From NCBI RefSeq assembly GCF_031082405.1, contig NZ_JAVHJU010000007.1, positions 124,001-188,000 on the forward strand: 64,000 bases of DNA, given 5' to 3'. The DNA comes from Amycolatopsis sp. A133 (GTDB lineage Bacteria; Actinomycetota; Actinomycetes; Mycobacteriales; Pseudonocardiaceae). The notes below the pieces were generated by a model. The model saw nothing but the letters and a program-made list of their open reading frames with translations, did not search any database and had not been told where the DNA came from. Positions 26,485 to 34,306 of the stretch are shown in pieces. The stretch's first letter is position 1. Every line of letters starts with the position of its first letter. Position numbers and translations under genes: made by a program.

Positions 26485-27140
26485 TCCGCACCCTGATCGT
26501 CGACGACGACTTCCGCGTCGCCGGCGTGCACGCCGGGTTCGTCGAGGAGGTCGAGGGCTTCGCGGTGGTCGGCACCGCGCACACCGCCGCCGAGGCGCGG
26601 GCGCGCGTCCGGGAGCTCTCGCCGGACCTGGTCCTGCTGGACGTCTACCTGCCCGACGAGTCCGGCCTCGCCGTGCTCCCGGAGCTGCAGACCGACACGA
26701 TCGTGCTGTCCGCGGCGACCGACAGCGCGTCGGTGGCCGCGGCGATCCGGGCCGGCGCGCTGAACTACCTGATCAAGCCCTTCACCACCCGCCAGCTCGC
26801 GGAACGGCTGACGTCGTACGCGCGCTTCCGCGGCCTGCTCGCCGAAGGCCGGGCCCTGGCCCAGGACGACGTCGACCGCGCGTACCGGGTGCTGCACGAC
26901 CAGGACCGCACGTCCGCGCCGAAGGGCCAGTCGACGGCGACGTCCCGGCTGGTTTCGGAGCAGCTGCGCAAGGCGGGCCGCCCGCTGTCGGCGGCGGAGG
27001 TCGCCGGGGAGCTGGGCATGGCGCGGGCCACGGCGCAGCGGTACCTCACCGCGCTAGCGGAGTCGGGCAGCGTCCAGATGCGGCTGCGCTACGGCGCCAC
27101 CGGGCGCCCCGAGCACGAATACCGCTGGTCCGAGGCCTGA
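26481..27140 (+). CDS. Response regulator, CitB/DcuR type
   Basis: The partner of the preceding kinase, 219 residues. The receiver domain has the acidic pocket VDDD (8-10), the phosphorylation site Asp54 in LVLLDVYLP and Lys in NYLIKPF. The C-terminal part has a winged-helix/HTH of the kind SAAEVAGELGMARATAQRYL. The start overlaps the kinase stop as ATGA, with GGAGG 4 nt upstream, so translation is coupled. The pair probably controls the divergent ABC importer; this follows from arrangement only. Confidence 0.93.
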   Translation: MIRTLIVDDDFRVAGVHAGFVEEVEGFAVVGTAHTAAEARARVRELSPDLVLLDVYLPDESGLAVLPELQTDTIVLSAATDSASVAAAIRAGALNYLIKPFTTRQLAERLTSYARFRGLLAEGRALAQDDVDRAYRVLHDQDRTSAPKGQSTATSRLVSEQLRKAGRPLSAAEVAGELGMARATAQRYLTALAESGSVQMRLRYGATGRPEHEYRWSEA

Positions 27141-27141
27141 C

Positions 27142-27777
27142 TCAGCGGCCGTAGCGCTGCATCACGCTCTCGGCGACCTCGACCCACGATTGGATCGGGT
27201 TGGCACTCGACGGCGGAGTGGACGCCGACGGCAGGTCGACGCGGGCCTCCTCCTCCGGCGAGTCTTTCTTCTGCTGCGGTTTCGCCTGCGCCTGCACCTG
27301 GTCCGACTTCGGCGCCGGCTTCGCGGGCACCGGCACGTACACGGTCTTCGGCGCCGGCGTGACGACAGCCGGCGCCTGCGGGGCAGGCGGCTGCGGCTGC
27401 GGCTGCGTCGCCGGCGCGGGGGCCGCGGCGACGGCCGGGCGCGCGTCCAGCTGGGCGACGTCGCGTTCCGGCTCCGAGGCGAACAGGCCGCCGGTGAACA
27501 GCCCGCCACCCAGCCACCCGGCCGCGACGAGCAAGACCGCGGCGCCACCGCCGAGCCACGTGCGGGCCCGCCGCCGGATCACCACCGACTTCGGGCGCAG
27601 GTCCTGGTCGCACACCGGCGTCCGGGTGTAGATCGGCGCATCCACCAAGATCGCTTCGGCGTCGGTGCGGCGGCGCCGGGGCAGGCTCGCCGCGACGATG
27701 CCGGTGCGATCCAGCAACTCCACCGCGGTGCGGTCGCTGGACGGACGGGTCGCACTGCGTGGTGCGGTGCGAAGCAT
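27142..27777 (-). CDS. Single-pass membrane protein with Pro/Ala/Lys-rich exterior
   Basis: Not recognised. The 211-residue product has a basic cytoplasmic N-terminal part (about 85 residues) ending RRRARTW, one transmembrane helix (LGGGAAVLLVAAGWLGGGLF) and an outer region rich in Pro, Ala, Gln and Lys (PQPQPPAPQAPAVVTPAPK). A short ordered tail follows (IQSWVEVAESVMQRYGR). The low-complexity part could span the cell wall. The ATG at 27777 follows GGAGG by 6 nt; the longer frame upstream is not supported. It converges on the response regulator, 1 nt apart. Confidence 0.7.
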   Translation of the reverse strand: MLRTAPRSATRPSSDRTAVELLDRTGIVAASLPRRRRTDAEAILVDAPIYTRTPVCDQDLRPKSVVIRRRARTWLGGGAAVLLVAAGWLGGGLFTGGLFASEPERDVAQLDARPAVAAAPAPATQPQPQPPAPQAPAVVTPAPKTVYVPVPAKPAPKSDQVQAQAKPQQKKDSPEEEARVDLPSASTPPSSANPIQSWVEVAESVMQRYGR

Positions 27778-27887
27778 CGGGGACCTCCGGTACGGGGCTC
27801 GCGGACCCCACGAATTCTGGACCATTTCGGACGGTCCTGTCAGAAACGCAACTCCATTGAGTGAAAGCGCGGCCGCCCGAGCCGCTT

Positions 27888-28700
27888 TCAACCCTGCTTC
27901 AGCCCGAGCCGCGCGAGCGCCGCCAGCGGTCGCTGGTACGCGGAGCCGAGCACGCGCGGAATGGCGTCGATGACGTAGGCGTCCGGTCCGATGAGGATCC
28001 GCGCCGACTTCCGCTCGATCCCGCGCAGGATCGTCTGCGCCGCCTTCTCCGGTGTCGTGCGGGCGATCCGCTCGAAGCCCTGCGCGGCCTTCTCCTGGTC
28101 TTCGGCGGCACTGCGGGAGTTGCGCACGATGTTCGTCTTGATCCCGCCGGGGTGCACGCAGCTCACCGCGACCGGGTGCCGCGCGATCAGCATTTCTTCG
28201 CGCAGCGCTTCGGTGAATCCGCGAACCGCGAACTTCGCCGCGTTGTAGGCGCTCTGCGTCGGCACGCCGACGAAGCCGAACACGCTGGAAATGTTCACGA
28301 CGTGCCCGTCACCGGAAGCGATCAGGTGCGGCAGGAAGGCCTTCGTGCCGTTCACGACACCGCCGAGGTTGACGCCCATCAGCCAGTCGTAGTCCTCGAA
28401 CGCCATTTCTTCGACGGTCGCGCCGAGCGCCACGCCCGCGTTGTTCACGACGACGTTGACCCCGCCGAACTCGGCGGCGACCTCTTCGGCGTGCGCCAGC
28501 ACGGCGCCGCGGTCGGCGACGTCCAAGGTGTACGCACGGGCCTGGTCGCCGGCCAGCTTCGCCGTCTCCTCGGCGTTCGCGGTGACGACGTCGGAGAGCG
28601 CGACCCGGGCACCGCGCCGGGCGAACTCGCACGCGAGCGCGCGGCCGATGCCCGAGCCCGCTCCGGTGATCACCACGACCTTGTCCGCGAACTGCTTCAT
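27888..28700 (-). CDS. Short-chain dehydrogenase/reductase
   Basis: A classical SDR of 270 residues using NAD(P)(H). It shows the cofactor motif TGAGSGIG (12-19), VNNAGV and the catalytic Ser139, Tyr152 and Lys156 (SSVFGFVGVPTQSAYNAAK). Asp37 at the end of strand 2 (ALSDVV) points to NAD(H) preference. The extended C-terminus with RILIGPDAYVIDAIPRVLG is common in actinobacterial SDRs acting on lipids or steroids. The substrate is unknown. Confidence 0.92.
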   Translation of the reverse strand: MKQFADKVVVITGAGSGIGRALACEFARRGARVALSDVVTANAEETAKLAGDQARAYTLDVADRGAVLAHAEEVAAEFGGVNVVVNNAGVALGATVEEMAFEDYDWLMGVNLGGVVNGTKAFLPHLIASGDGHVVNISSVFGFVGVPTQSAYNAAKFAVRGFTEALREEMLIARHPVAVSCVHPGGIKTNIVRNSRSAAEDQEKAAQGFERIARTTPEKAAQTILRGIERKSARILIGPDAYVIDAIPRVLGSAYQRPLAALARLGLKQG

Positions 28701-28832
28701 CGGCCCTCCCGCCCCTGCGTTGTTACTCTCGGGTAACGAATGGTAGCGGCTGTGAGCTTGCTGTGGGTGTGCTGATTGTGTCGGTCCGTCGTCCTATGGT
28801 GGTCTCCTCGACAGCGGCGAGACGAGGAGGCG

Positions 28833-29633
28833 ATGACCGTGCGGCGGCCGGCCGTTCTGCTCACCCTCGCCGCGATCGTGCTGCTGGGCGCGGCCTGCGT
28901 TGTGGTCGTCGTCGCCCGGCAGCCCCGGTCCGCGGACGCGACGACATCGGAGTCCGCCACGGTCGAGGCCGCACCGGCGCCCGATCTGCCCGCGGTGTCG
29001 AGTCCCGCGGTCGGCGCGCTGTTCGCCGACGGGGCGCACTACTGCACGGCCAGCGTCGTGCACAGCGAGCGGGGTGACGTGCTGCTGACCGCGGCCCACT
29101 GCATCCACGACGGCGATGGCGGCGGCTACCTCTCCGGCCTCACCTTCGCACCCGGCTACCACGACGGGATCGCGCCGTTCGGCTACTGGACGGTGTCCGA
29201 CGAGCTCGTCGCCCCGGGCTGGACGGCGTCGTCGGACCCGGACCTCGACGTCGGCTTCGCCACCGCCCACCAGGTGGGCGCCACGAAGCCCCTGGAGAGC
29301 CTGGTCGGCGGGAACCTCCTGGCCACCGGCACGGCGTTCGAGCAGCCCATCACGCTCACCGGCTACCCGGACGACTCCGAGGTCCCCGCGGTCTGCCGGA
29401 ACACCACCAGCAAGCAGGACACCTACCAGCTGAAGGTGGACTGCGCGGGCTTCCCGACCGGCACGAGCGGCGGGCCGTGGGTGGCCGGGCAGGACCCGCA
29501 GACCCGGCTCGGCACGGTCATCGGCGTCATCGGCGGCTTCGAGTACGGCGGCGACGACCCCGACACGTCGTATTCGAGCTACTTCGACACGGACGTGCTG
29601 GCGCTCTACCGGCAGACGACCGCCCGGACCTGA
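28833..29633 (+). CDS. Membrane-anchored trypsin-like serine protease
   Basis: A chymotrypsin-fold protease of 266 residues with an N-terminal hydrophobic signal or anchor (PAVLLTLAAIVLLGAACVVVVV). The catalytic residues are His89 in LLTAAHC, Asp139 in DPDLDVGFA and Ser212 in PTGTSGGPW. C71-C90 and C188-C204 are likely disulfides. The Cys in GAAC could also make it a lipoprotein, though the context is weak. An AGGAGG lies just before ATG 28833, and a GTG two codons on is better spaced and may be the start. Substrate unknown. Confidence 0.88.
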   Translation: MTVRRPAVLLTLAAIVLLGAACVVVVVARQPRSADATTSESATVEAAPAPDLPAVSSPAVGALFADGAHYCTASVVHSERGDVLLTAAHCIHDGDGGGYLSGLTFAPGYHDGIAPFGYWTVSDELVAPGWTASSDPDLDVGFATAHQVGATKPLESLVGGNLLATGTAFEQPITLTGYPDDSEVPAVCRNTTSKQDTYQLKVDCAGFPTGTSGGPWVAGQDPQTRLGTVIGVIGGFEYGGDDPDTSYSSYFDTDVLALYRQTTART

Positions 29634-29651
29634 CGCGGCATGATGCGGGGC

Positions 29652-29876
29652 ATGAGCGAGCCCGTCGACGTACCCATCACCGGAGAGCCGATCCGGCTCG
29701 GCCAGTTCCTCAAGCTGGCCGGCCTGGCCGAGGACGGCTCCCACGCCAAGGACCTGATCGACGCGGAAGAGGTCACGGTCAACGGCGAGGTCGAGACCCG
29801 CCGCGGCCGCCAGCTGACCGACGGCGACGTCGTGGCGGTGGGCCCCGCCCGCGGCAAGGTCATCCTGGTCCGCTGA
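29652..29876 (+). CDS. Small S4-domain RNA-binding protein
   Basis: A 74-residue protein consisting of one S4 domain, as in the YbcJ/YaaA family. The pattern IRLGQFLKLAGLAEDGSHAK followed by VTVNGEVETRRGRQL is diagnostic for the RNA-binding face. The partner RNA is unknown; relatives are thought to act on rRNA or tRNA. The ATG at 29652 is taken as start because the family begins close to this point; an ATG at 29640 is also in frame. Confidence 0.85.
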   Translation: MSEPVDVPITGEPIRLGQFLKLAGLAEDGSHAKDLIDAEEVTVNGEVETRRGRQLTDGDVVAVGPARGKVILVR

Positions 29877-29896
29877 GCCGCCACGCCAAGCGCAGG

Positions 29897-30838
29897 TCAG
29901 CCGACGCTGGTCAGCTGGGGCAGGCCGAGCGACGCGGCCAGGGCGTCCAGTTCGCGGCGCACCGGCCCGGCCAAGGGAACACCGAGGGCCCGGCACTGCT
30001 CGAGGTGCTGGGCCTCGCGCCAGCCGGGGTAGCGGATCGGCGCGCCGCCGTCCCAGCCGAGCATGCTGCCGAACAGCGCGCTCGCGGCGCGGTAGAAGCC
30101 GTCGGCGCTGCGCAGCGTCGTCGGCGCGATCGCCAGCACCAGCAGGCCGGTGTCGTGCTCGTGGTCGGCGACGCCGGAGAGCACCCCGGCGAGGACCTCG
30201 ACCAGCAGCGTCAGCCCGGCCGCTTCCGCACCGGGCCGGTCCATGTCGAAAACGAACTCCGGGTACGGCCCGCCCGGCGCCGCCATGCCGAGGGGGTTCA
30301 TCGGCTGCCCGGGTTCCCCGCCCGCGGCGAGCACGAGTCCGATCATCGCGTGCGGCAGGGCCCGCGCGGCGTGGTGCCCGGCCCGGCCGAACGGCCCGAT
30401 TCCGCGCAACGAGACGAGCCCGACGCCGAAGCGGCCGGCCCGCGTCACCGCCCGGTCCATCGCGTCGCCGACGGCCCAGAGCCCGAGCGCACGGCGGTAG
30501 TCGATCAGCGCGGCGGCCCCGCGGTCGGCGATCATCATCGGCTCGGCGTGCGGCACGGCGAGCCCGTTCTTCAGCAGCGGCAGGTGCACGCGGGTCAGCT
30601 CGGCGACCCCGGTGTCCGGCGAGCCGGTGAGATCGCCGTGGCAGAGCGCTTCGGCGGCGATGCGGGCGCGCGCTTCGGGCAGACCGTGGGCGGCGAAGAC
30701 GTGTGCCACGAAGGTGACCAGTTCATCGGCCCGCACGCGCGGCCAGGCCTGTTCCGGGATCGGGGTGTCCGGGAGTTCTTCTTCGAGGATGCCGGGTTCG
30801 GGGCGGGGGGAGCGGAAGGGACGCGGTCGGAGGGGCAC
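29897..30838 (-). CDS. Ldh2/malate dehydrogenase-like protein lacking catalytic histidines
   Basis: The fold is that of the LDH2 family (AllD, YlbC, malate/lactate dehydrogenases): recognisable segments are AHGLPEARARIAAEALCHGD, NPLGMAAPGGPYPEFVFDM, LTLLVEVLAGVLSGV and RYPGWREAQ. The family's SHG motif is replaced by DTG, and the NxxHxG-type segment reads GIGPFGRAG, so both conserved histidines are missing. It is also shorter (313 residues against about 350). It may be a pseudoenzyme or have altered chemistry. I use GTG 30838 as start, with AAGG 8 nt upstream; a TTG at 30874 is possible. Confidence 0.72.
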   Translation of the reverse strand: MPLRPRPFRSPRPEPGILEEELPDTPIPEQAWPRVRADELVTFVAHVFAAHGLPEARARIAAEALCHGDLTGSPDTGVAELTRVHLPLLKNGLAVPHAEPMMIADRGAAALIDYRRALGLWAVGDAMDRAVTRAGRFGVGLVSLRGIGPFGRAGHHAARALPHAMIGLVLAAGGEPGQPMNPLGMAAPGGPYPEFVFDMDRPGAEAAGLTLLVEVLAGVLSGVADHEHDTGLLVLAIAPTTLRSADGFYRAASALFGSMLGWDGGAPIRYPGWREAQHLEQCRALGVPLAGPVRRELDALAASLGLPQLTSVG

Positions 30839-30939
30839 TTCCCCGACCTTGCCCAGCGCTGCTCCGGGCGTCAACGAAGCCGGCCCGGGCCTACCCGACC
30901 GTGTGATCGAGCCGTCCGAAGAGCCGTACCCTGGGCGGC

Positions 30940-31221
30940 ATGTGCCGAAACATCACCACCCTGCGAGGGCTCCAGCCGGCCGCGACGGGCGAGGAGATCG
31001 AGGCCGCGGCCCGCCAGTACGTCCGCAAGGTGACCGGCGTGCAGTCGCTTTCGGACGCCACGCGCGAGCCGTTCGAGGCCGCGGTCGCCGAGATCACGCA
31101 GATCACCGCCCGCCTGCTGGAGCAGCTGCCCGAGCGCCGCCAGCCCCCGGCGACCGTGCCACCGCTGCGGCGGCCCGAAGTGCAGGCGCGGATCGCCGCG
31201 AAGGCCCTGCGCCAGCCCTGA
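30940..31221 (+). CDS. DUF2277 family protein
   Basis: A 93-residue conserved protein beginning MCRNITTLRGLQPAATGEEI, the DUF2277 signature, with predicted helices throughout. Function is unknown. TACCCT ends 7 nt before the ATG with no ribosome site, so the mRNA is probably leaderless. It is convergent with the VOC gene, 2 nt apart. Confidence 0.9.
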   Translation: MCRNITTLRGLQPAATGEEIEAAARQYVRKVTGVQSLSDATREPFEAAVAEITQITARLLEQLPERRQPPATVPPLRRPEVQARIAAKALRQP

Positions 31222-31223
31222 GT

Positions 31224-31658
31224 TCAGCGCACGCGCTGGGCGTAGCCTGCCTCGCCGGTGTGGTCGACGCTGTCGTCCTTCGAGAGGCTGTAGAGCCGGA
31301 TCTCGATGCCGTCGGGGTCGTGGACGCGGACCATCCAGCCGGTGGTGGCTTCGAACAGCGGCGAGTGCTCCACACCCAGTTCGTCCAGCCGCGCGATCCA
31401 CGCTTCGGCGGCCGCGCGGTCGGCGATCGAGAAGCAGACCGGGTCGAACCCGGCGAGCCCCGCCGCGGCTTCTTCCTGCACGCGCAGGGCCACGGGCACG
31501 CCGTCGATCGTGCCGGCGACCCCGCGCACGACGCCGTCGTCGTCCGGGAACTCGCGGGTGACGTCGAGCCCCAGCACGCGCTCGTACCACTCGCGGCTGC
31601 GGGCCAGGTCGCGCACGGGGAACTTGACGTGGTGGAAGCCCTCGATCCTCGCGGTCAT
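31224..31658 (-). CDS. VOC family protein (glyoxalase/dioxygenase-like)
   Basis: A single-domain metalloenzyme-like protein of 144 residues. It shows paired beta-alpha-beta modules: IEGFHHVKFPVRDLARSREW with a potential metal His, LGLDVTREF, and the C-terminal VRVHDPDGIEIRLYSLS with the acidic ligand. The substrate is not evident. The ATG at 31658 follows an AAAGGGG site and starts at the family's usual first strand; an upstream extension is unlikely. Confidence 0.88.
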   Translation of the reverse strand: MTARIEGFHHVKFPVRDLARSREWYERVLGLDVTREFPDDDGVVRGVAGTIDGVPVALRVQEEAAAGLAGFDPVCFSIADRAAAEAWIARLDELGVEHSPLFEATTGWMVRVHDPDGIEIRLYSLSKDDSVDHTGEAGYAQRVR

Positions 31659-31735
31659 CGCTGCCCCTTTCGCCGACCAGGAGGGTAGATCCCGCGGACC
31701 CCGATGCACAGTCCCGGTCCGGATAGGGTGATCGC

Positions 31736-32575
31736 ATGGGTGGACAGGCGTTGGTGCTGGGCGGCGGCGGGGTCGCCGGGATCGCGTGGACGACCGGGCT
31801 GCTCGCCGGCCTGGCCGAGCACGGCCAAGACCTCACCGGCGCGGACCTCGTCGTCGGGACGTCGGCGGGTGCGGCCGTCGCGGCTCAGGTGACCAGTGGT
31901 CTTCCGCTGGACGAGCTGTTCGCCCGCCAAGCCGATCCCGCGCGCCAAGCCGCGGAGATCCCGGCCGACGTCGACCTCGAGAAGTTCGCCGCCGACTTCG
32001 GGGGTGCGCTCACCGGTGCGACCTCGCCGGCCGACGTCCGGCGCGCCGTGGGGCAGCTGGCTCTGTCCGCGGAAACCGTGTCCGAAGCGGACCGCCGCGC
32101 GGTGATCGCCGGTCGCCTGCCGGTGCACGAGTGGCCCGGGCAGCGGCTGGTCGTCGTGGCGGTCGATGCGGAAACCGGTGAACCACGCCGCTTCGACCGT
32201 GCGTCCGGGGTGTCGCTGGTCGATGCCGTGGCCGCGAGCTGTGCCGTCCCGGGCGTCTGGCCGCCGGTGACCATCGACGGCCGCCGGTACGTCGACGGGG
32301 GCGTCCGCTCGGGCGAGAACGCCGACTACGCGGCAGGCTCGACCCGGATCACCGTCGTCGCGCCGCTGGGGCTGGAGTCGCCGCTGCCGGCGGAGAAGCC
32401 GCTGCTCGCCGTGCTGGACGAGCTGCGGGCCGCCGGCGCGGAGGTCGCCCTGATCACCCCGGACGAGACGTCGGCCGCGGCGATCGGCCAGAACCCGCTG
32501 GACCCGTCGACGCGCACGCCGGCCGCCGAAGCGGGCCGCGCCCAGGGTGCGGCGCTCACGCTGACCTGGTCCTGA
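31736..32575 (+). CDS. Patatin-like phospholipase family protein
   Basis: A lipid acyl hydrolase with a Ser-Asp dyad, 279 residues. The oxyanion loop GGGGVAG (9-15), nucleophile elbow GTSAG (Ser43) and DGG (Asp187 in RRYVDGGVRSGENAD) are all present. It resembles the RssA/YlbK-type patatins of actinomycetes. TAGGGT ends 6 nt before the ATG, consistent with a leaderless mRNA. Its 3' end overlaps the convergent DUF3592-like gene by 20 nt. Confidence 0.92.
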   Translation: MGGQALVLGGGGVAGIAWTTGLLAGLAEHGQDLTGADLVVGTSAGAAVAAQVTSGLPLDELFARQADPARQAAEIPADVDLEKFAADFGGALTGATSPADVRRAVGQLALSAETVSEADRRAVIAGRLPVHEWPGQRLVVVAVDAETGEPRRFDRASGVSLVDAVAASCAVPGVWPPVTIDGRRYVDGGVRSGENADYAAGSTRITVVAPLGLESPLPAEKPLLAVLDELRAAGAEVALITPDETSAAAIGQNPLDPSTRTPAAEAGRAQGAALTLTWS

Positions 32576-32966
32576 GCGGAAAGGCCGGCACCAGCAGGCC
32601 CGCCAGTCCCAGCAGGAGCCCCGCCGCCGCGACGACGAAGACCCAGGTGCCCGGCAGCCGGACTTCGCGAGCGGTGTCGGTTGCCATTTCGGCCTTGCCG
32701 GGCCAGTAGCGCACCTCGATGCGGCTGCCCCGGACGTAACCCGGACCGGACCGCCGGTGGGTGTGGCGGTCGTAGCTCACGGCGGTCCGCACGTCCATCA
32801 GCCGGCCGTCGACGCGCGCGACGACCAGGTTCAGGGCCGGCACGCGCTCCACGGTCGCCGGGACCACGACCGAGCCGGCCCGCTCCTTGACCGTCGCCCC
32901 GAGGAACACGAGGCCGCCGAGGGACACCAGCATGATCGCCAGGGAGACCAGCGAGAACGCCGTCAC
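32556..32966 (-). CDS. DUF3592-like two-helix membrane protein
   Basis: A 136-residue protein with an N-terminal helix (FSLVSLAIMLVSLGGLVFLGA), an extracytoplasmic beta region (VVPATVERV, RGSRIEVRYWP) and a C-terminal helix (WVFVVAAAGLLLGLAGLLVPAF). The plan matches DUF3592 membrane proteins, of unknown function. The start is uncertain: GTG 32966 begins right at the first helix, while ATG 33026 would add 20 polar residues. The end overlaps the patatin gene tail-to-tail. Confidence 0.72.
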   Translation of the reverse strand: MTAFSLVSLAIMLVSLGGLVFLGATVKERAGSVVVPATVERVPALNLVVARVDGRLMDVRTAVSYDRHTHRRSGPGYVRGSRIEVRYWPGKAEMATDTAREVRLPGTWVFVVAAAGLLLGLAGLLVPAFPLRTRSA

Positions 32967-33090
32967 GGGCGGACCCTGGACGTCCGCTCGCCTTCCCCCG
33001 CCGTCCGCATCCCATCGCGTTCTCATGCCGGGAGCACGCCGGAGGCACGACCCGGGTTGCCTCGGGCCGTCGGCTACCCTCGTGGAGCGA

Positions 33091-33177
33091 GGTAGCGTGT
33101 CCGAGCGGCCGAAGGAACATGTCTTGAAAACATGCGAGGGGGCAACCTCTCCGTGGGTTCGAATCCCACCGCTACCG
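33091..33177 (+). tRNA. tRNA-Ser (anticodon TGA)
   Basis: An 87-nt type II tRNA with a long variable arm. The acceptor stem GGTAGCG pairs with CGCTACC, the anticodon loop is CTTGAAA with TGA at 33125-33127, and the T-arm is GTGGGTTCGAATCCCAC. The 3' CCA is not encoded. It reads UCN serine codons, primarily UCA. Confidence 0.97.
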
Positions 33178-33194
33178 CACTGATACCGCACTGA
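33173..33194 (+). repeat. 11-bp tandem duplication at the tRNA-Ser 3' end
   Basis: TACCGCACTGA occurs twice back to back (33173-33183 and 33184-33194); the first copy includes the last five bases of the tRNA gene. It could be a slippage product or the remnant of an element that used the tRNA end as an attachment site. No integrase is near. Confidence 0.6.
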
Positions 33195-33223
33195 GAACCC
33201 GGGCGCCGCGCGCGCCCGGGTTC
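33195..33223. terminator. Terminator hairpin after tRNA-Ser
   Basis: GAACCCGGGCGC (33195-33206) pairs with GCGCCCGGGTTC (33212-33223) across a 5-nt loop. It lies between the tRNA and the convergent MarR gene, touching the MarR stop codon, and probably serves both. Confidence 0.75.
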
Positions 33224-33695
33224 AGCTTTCGGCCTCCGACAGGTGCGCCCGCACGCGCTCGAACGCCGCGGCGATCGTCGCCTGTTCCTCGGGGCTCAGC
33301 AGGTCGATCAGGTGCTCGCGCACGCCCTCCACGTGCGTCGGCGCCGCCTTCTCCAGCAGCGCCTGCCCCTCGTCGGTCAGCTCCGTGATGACGCCGCGCT
33401 TGTCCTCCGGGTCGCGGGCCCGCCGGACCAGGCTCGCGTCCTCCAGCCGGCCGACCTGGTGCGAAAGCCGGCTCTTCGTCGAGCCCATCATGAACGCCAG
33501 TTCCGACATCCGGATCCGGTGATCGGGCTGGAGCTGCAGGCAGACGAGCACCTCGTAGTCGGTCAGCGAGACTTCGTGGCGCTCGGACAGCTCGCGGTGC
33601 AGCCGCTGGCGCAGCAGGAGGGTCGCCACGATGTAGGAGCGCCACGCCGCCATCTCGGTTTCGTTCAACCACCGCACAGCACGCTCCTCGGTCAT
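33222..33695 (-). CDS. MarR family transcriptional regulator
   Basis: A 157-residue dimeric winged-helix regulator. The core reads LTDYEVLVCLQLQPDHRIRM, LAFMMGSTKSRLSHQVGRLE for the recognition helix region, and the wing RRARDPEDKRGVITELTDEG. The DxRG-type wing is typical. MarR proteins usually sense small phenolics or oxidants, but no ligand or target is evident. The ATG at 33695 has TACGCT 5 nt upstream and no ribosome site, and the family starts here; a much longer frame upstream is not credible. Confidence 0.93.
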   Translation of the reverse strand: MTEERAVRWLNETEMAAWRSYIVATLLLRQRLHRELSERHEVSLTDYEVLVCLQLQPDHRIRMSELAFMMGSTKSRLSHQVGRLEDASLVRRARDPEDKRGVITELTDEGQALLEKAAPTHVEGVREHLIDLLSPEEQATIAAAFERVRAHLSEAES

Positions 33696-34020
33696 AAGGC
33701 AGCGTAGAACGCCGATCAAGGGACCGCGCGGTCCGAGTCCGATCCGTCTGCCAGTGAAAACACCGTGGCAACATCGCCCGAAGGTGGGGTTACGAAAAGG
33801 TTGAGACTCGGCCGGGAAAGGCGCATTCTGCTTGTCGGTGGACGGTTGACCGGGTAAGCAGCGCGGCGACGGCGACGTGCCGGCCCGGCTCCCCCGCCAG
33901 GAGAGGTCAGGTGGTTGTGTGACGGGTGATTTTCGCGGTTGACCGCCAGCTGCGTCCCCGCGATCGGCACGGACACCTACCGGATCGGTCGCGATTGTGA
34001 ACAGCCAAGAGCGGGCTTCC

Positions 34021-34095
34021 ATGCGCATCACGCATACGGCGTCGGTCGGGCCTGGTTCCGGTCGCGGCCTCGGAAGCCGTGACCACAGCGCCTGA
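34021..34095 (+). CDS. Possible 24-residue small ORF
   Basis: ATG to TGA encodes MRITHTASVGPGSGRGLGSR followed by DHSA. The upstream AAGAGCGGG is a poor ribosome site at 6 nt or more. It precedes a long stem-loop, which recalls leader-peptide arrangements, but there is no run of regulatory codons. It may well be chance. Confidence 0.25.
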   Translation: MRITHTASVGPGSGRGLGSRDHSA

Positions 34096-34147
34096 ACGCC
34101 GGCCCCGGAAGCGGCCGACCGCTCGACCAAAGACATACCTCGGTACA

Positions 34148-34188
34148 AGCCTGGGTGCGCCCGTCAGCGCGACGAGCGCACCCAGGCT
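34148..34188 (+). terminator. Orphan stem-loop in the MarR-peptidase spacer
   Basis: AGCCTGGGTGCGC (34148-34160) pairs with GCGCACCCAGGCT (34176-34188). The loop contains a further CGTC/GACG stem. This 13+4 bp structure has no upstream coding gene on the plus strand, so if it is a terminator it must end a non-coding or very small transcript. No T-run follows. Confidence 0.5.
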
Positions 34189-34306
34189 CGTTACCAGGCC
34201 GGCCGAAGGTAGGCGGACACCGTCCGGAGCCAACCCGCGCACCGGCACTTTGTTCCGCCGTAGCCGCCGGTCGGCTTGGTAACGATCTGCGCAGTACGAT
34301 TCGCTG

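Larger units (their letters stand above)
33696..34306. other. 611-nt intergenic region between MarR and zinc metallopeptidase
   Basis: No sizeable gene is credible here. The region holds a 24-codon open frame with an ATG start at 34021-34095 and, 52 nt further on, a long stem-loop at 34148-34188. Since MarR is transcribed away and the peptidase seems to start at its own promoter, a separate small transcript ending at that stem-loop is possible. I found no match to riboswitch consensus sequences I know. Confidence 0.5.

Noticed and set aside
33696..34306. Possible c-di-AMP (ydaO-type) riboswitch before the zinc metallopeptidase
   Set aside because: The conserved GGGGGA/GCCGAAUCC-type blocks I know are not present, and the gene appears to have its own leaderless start.
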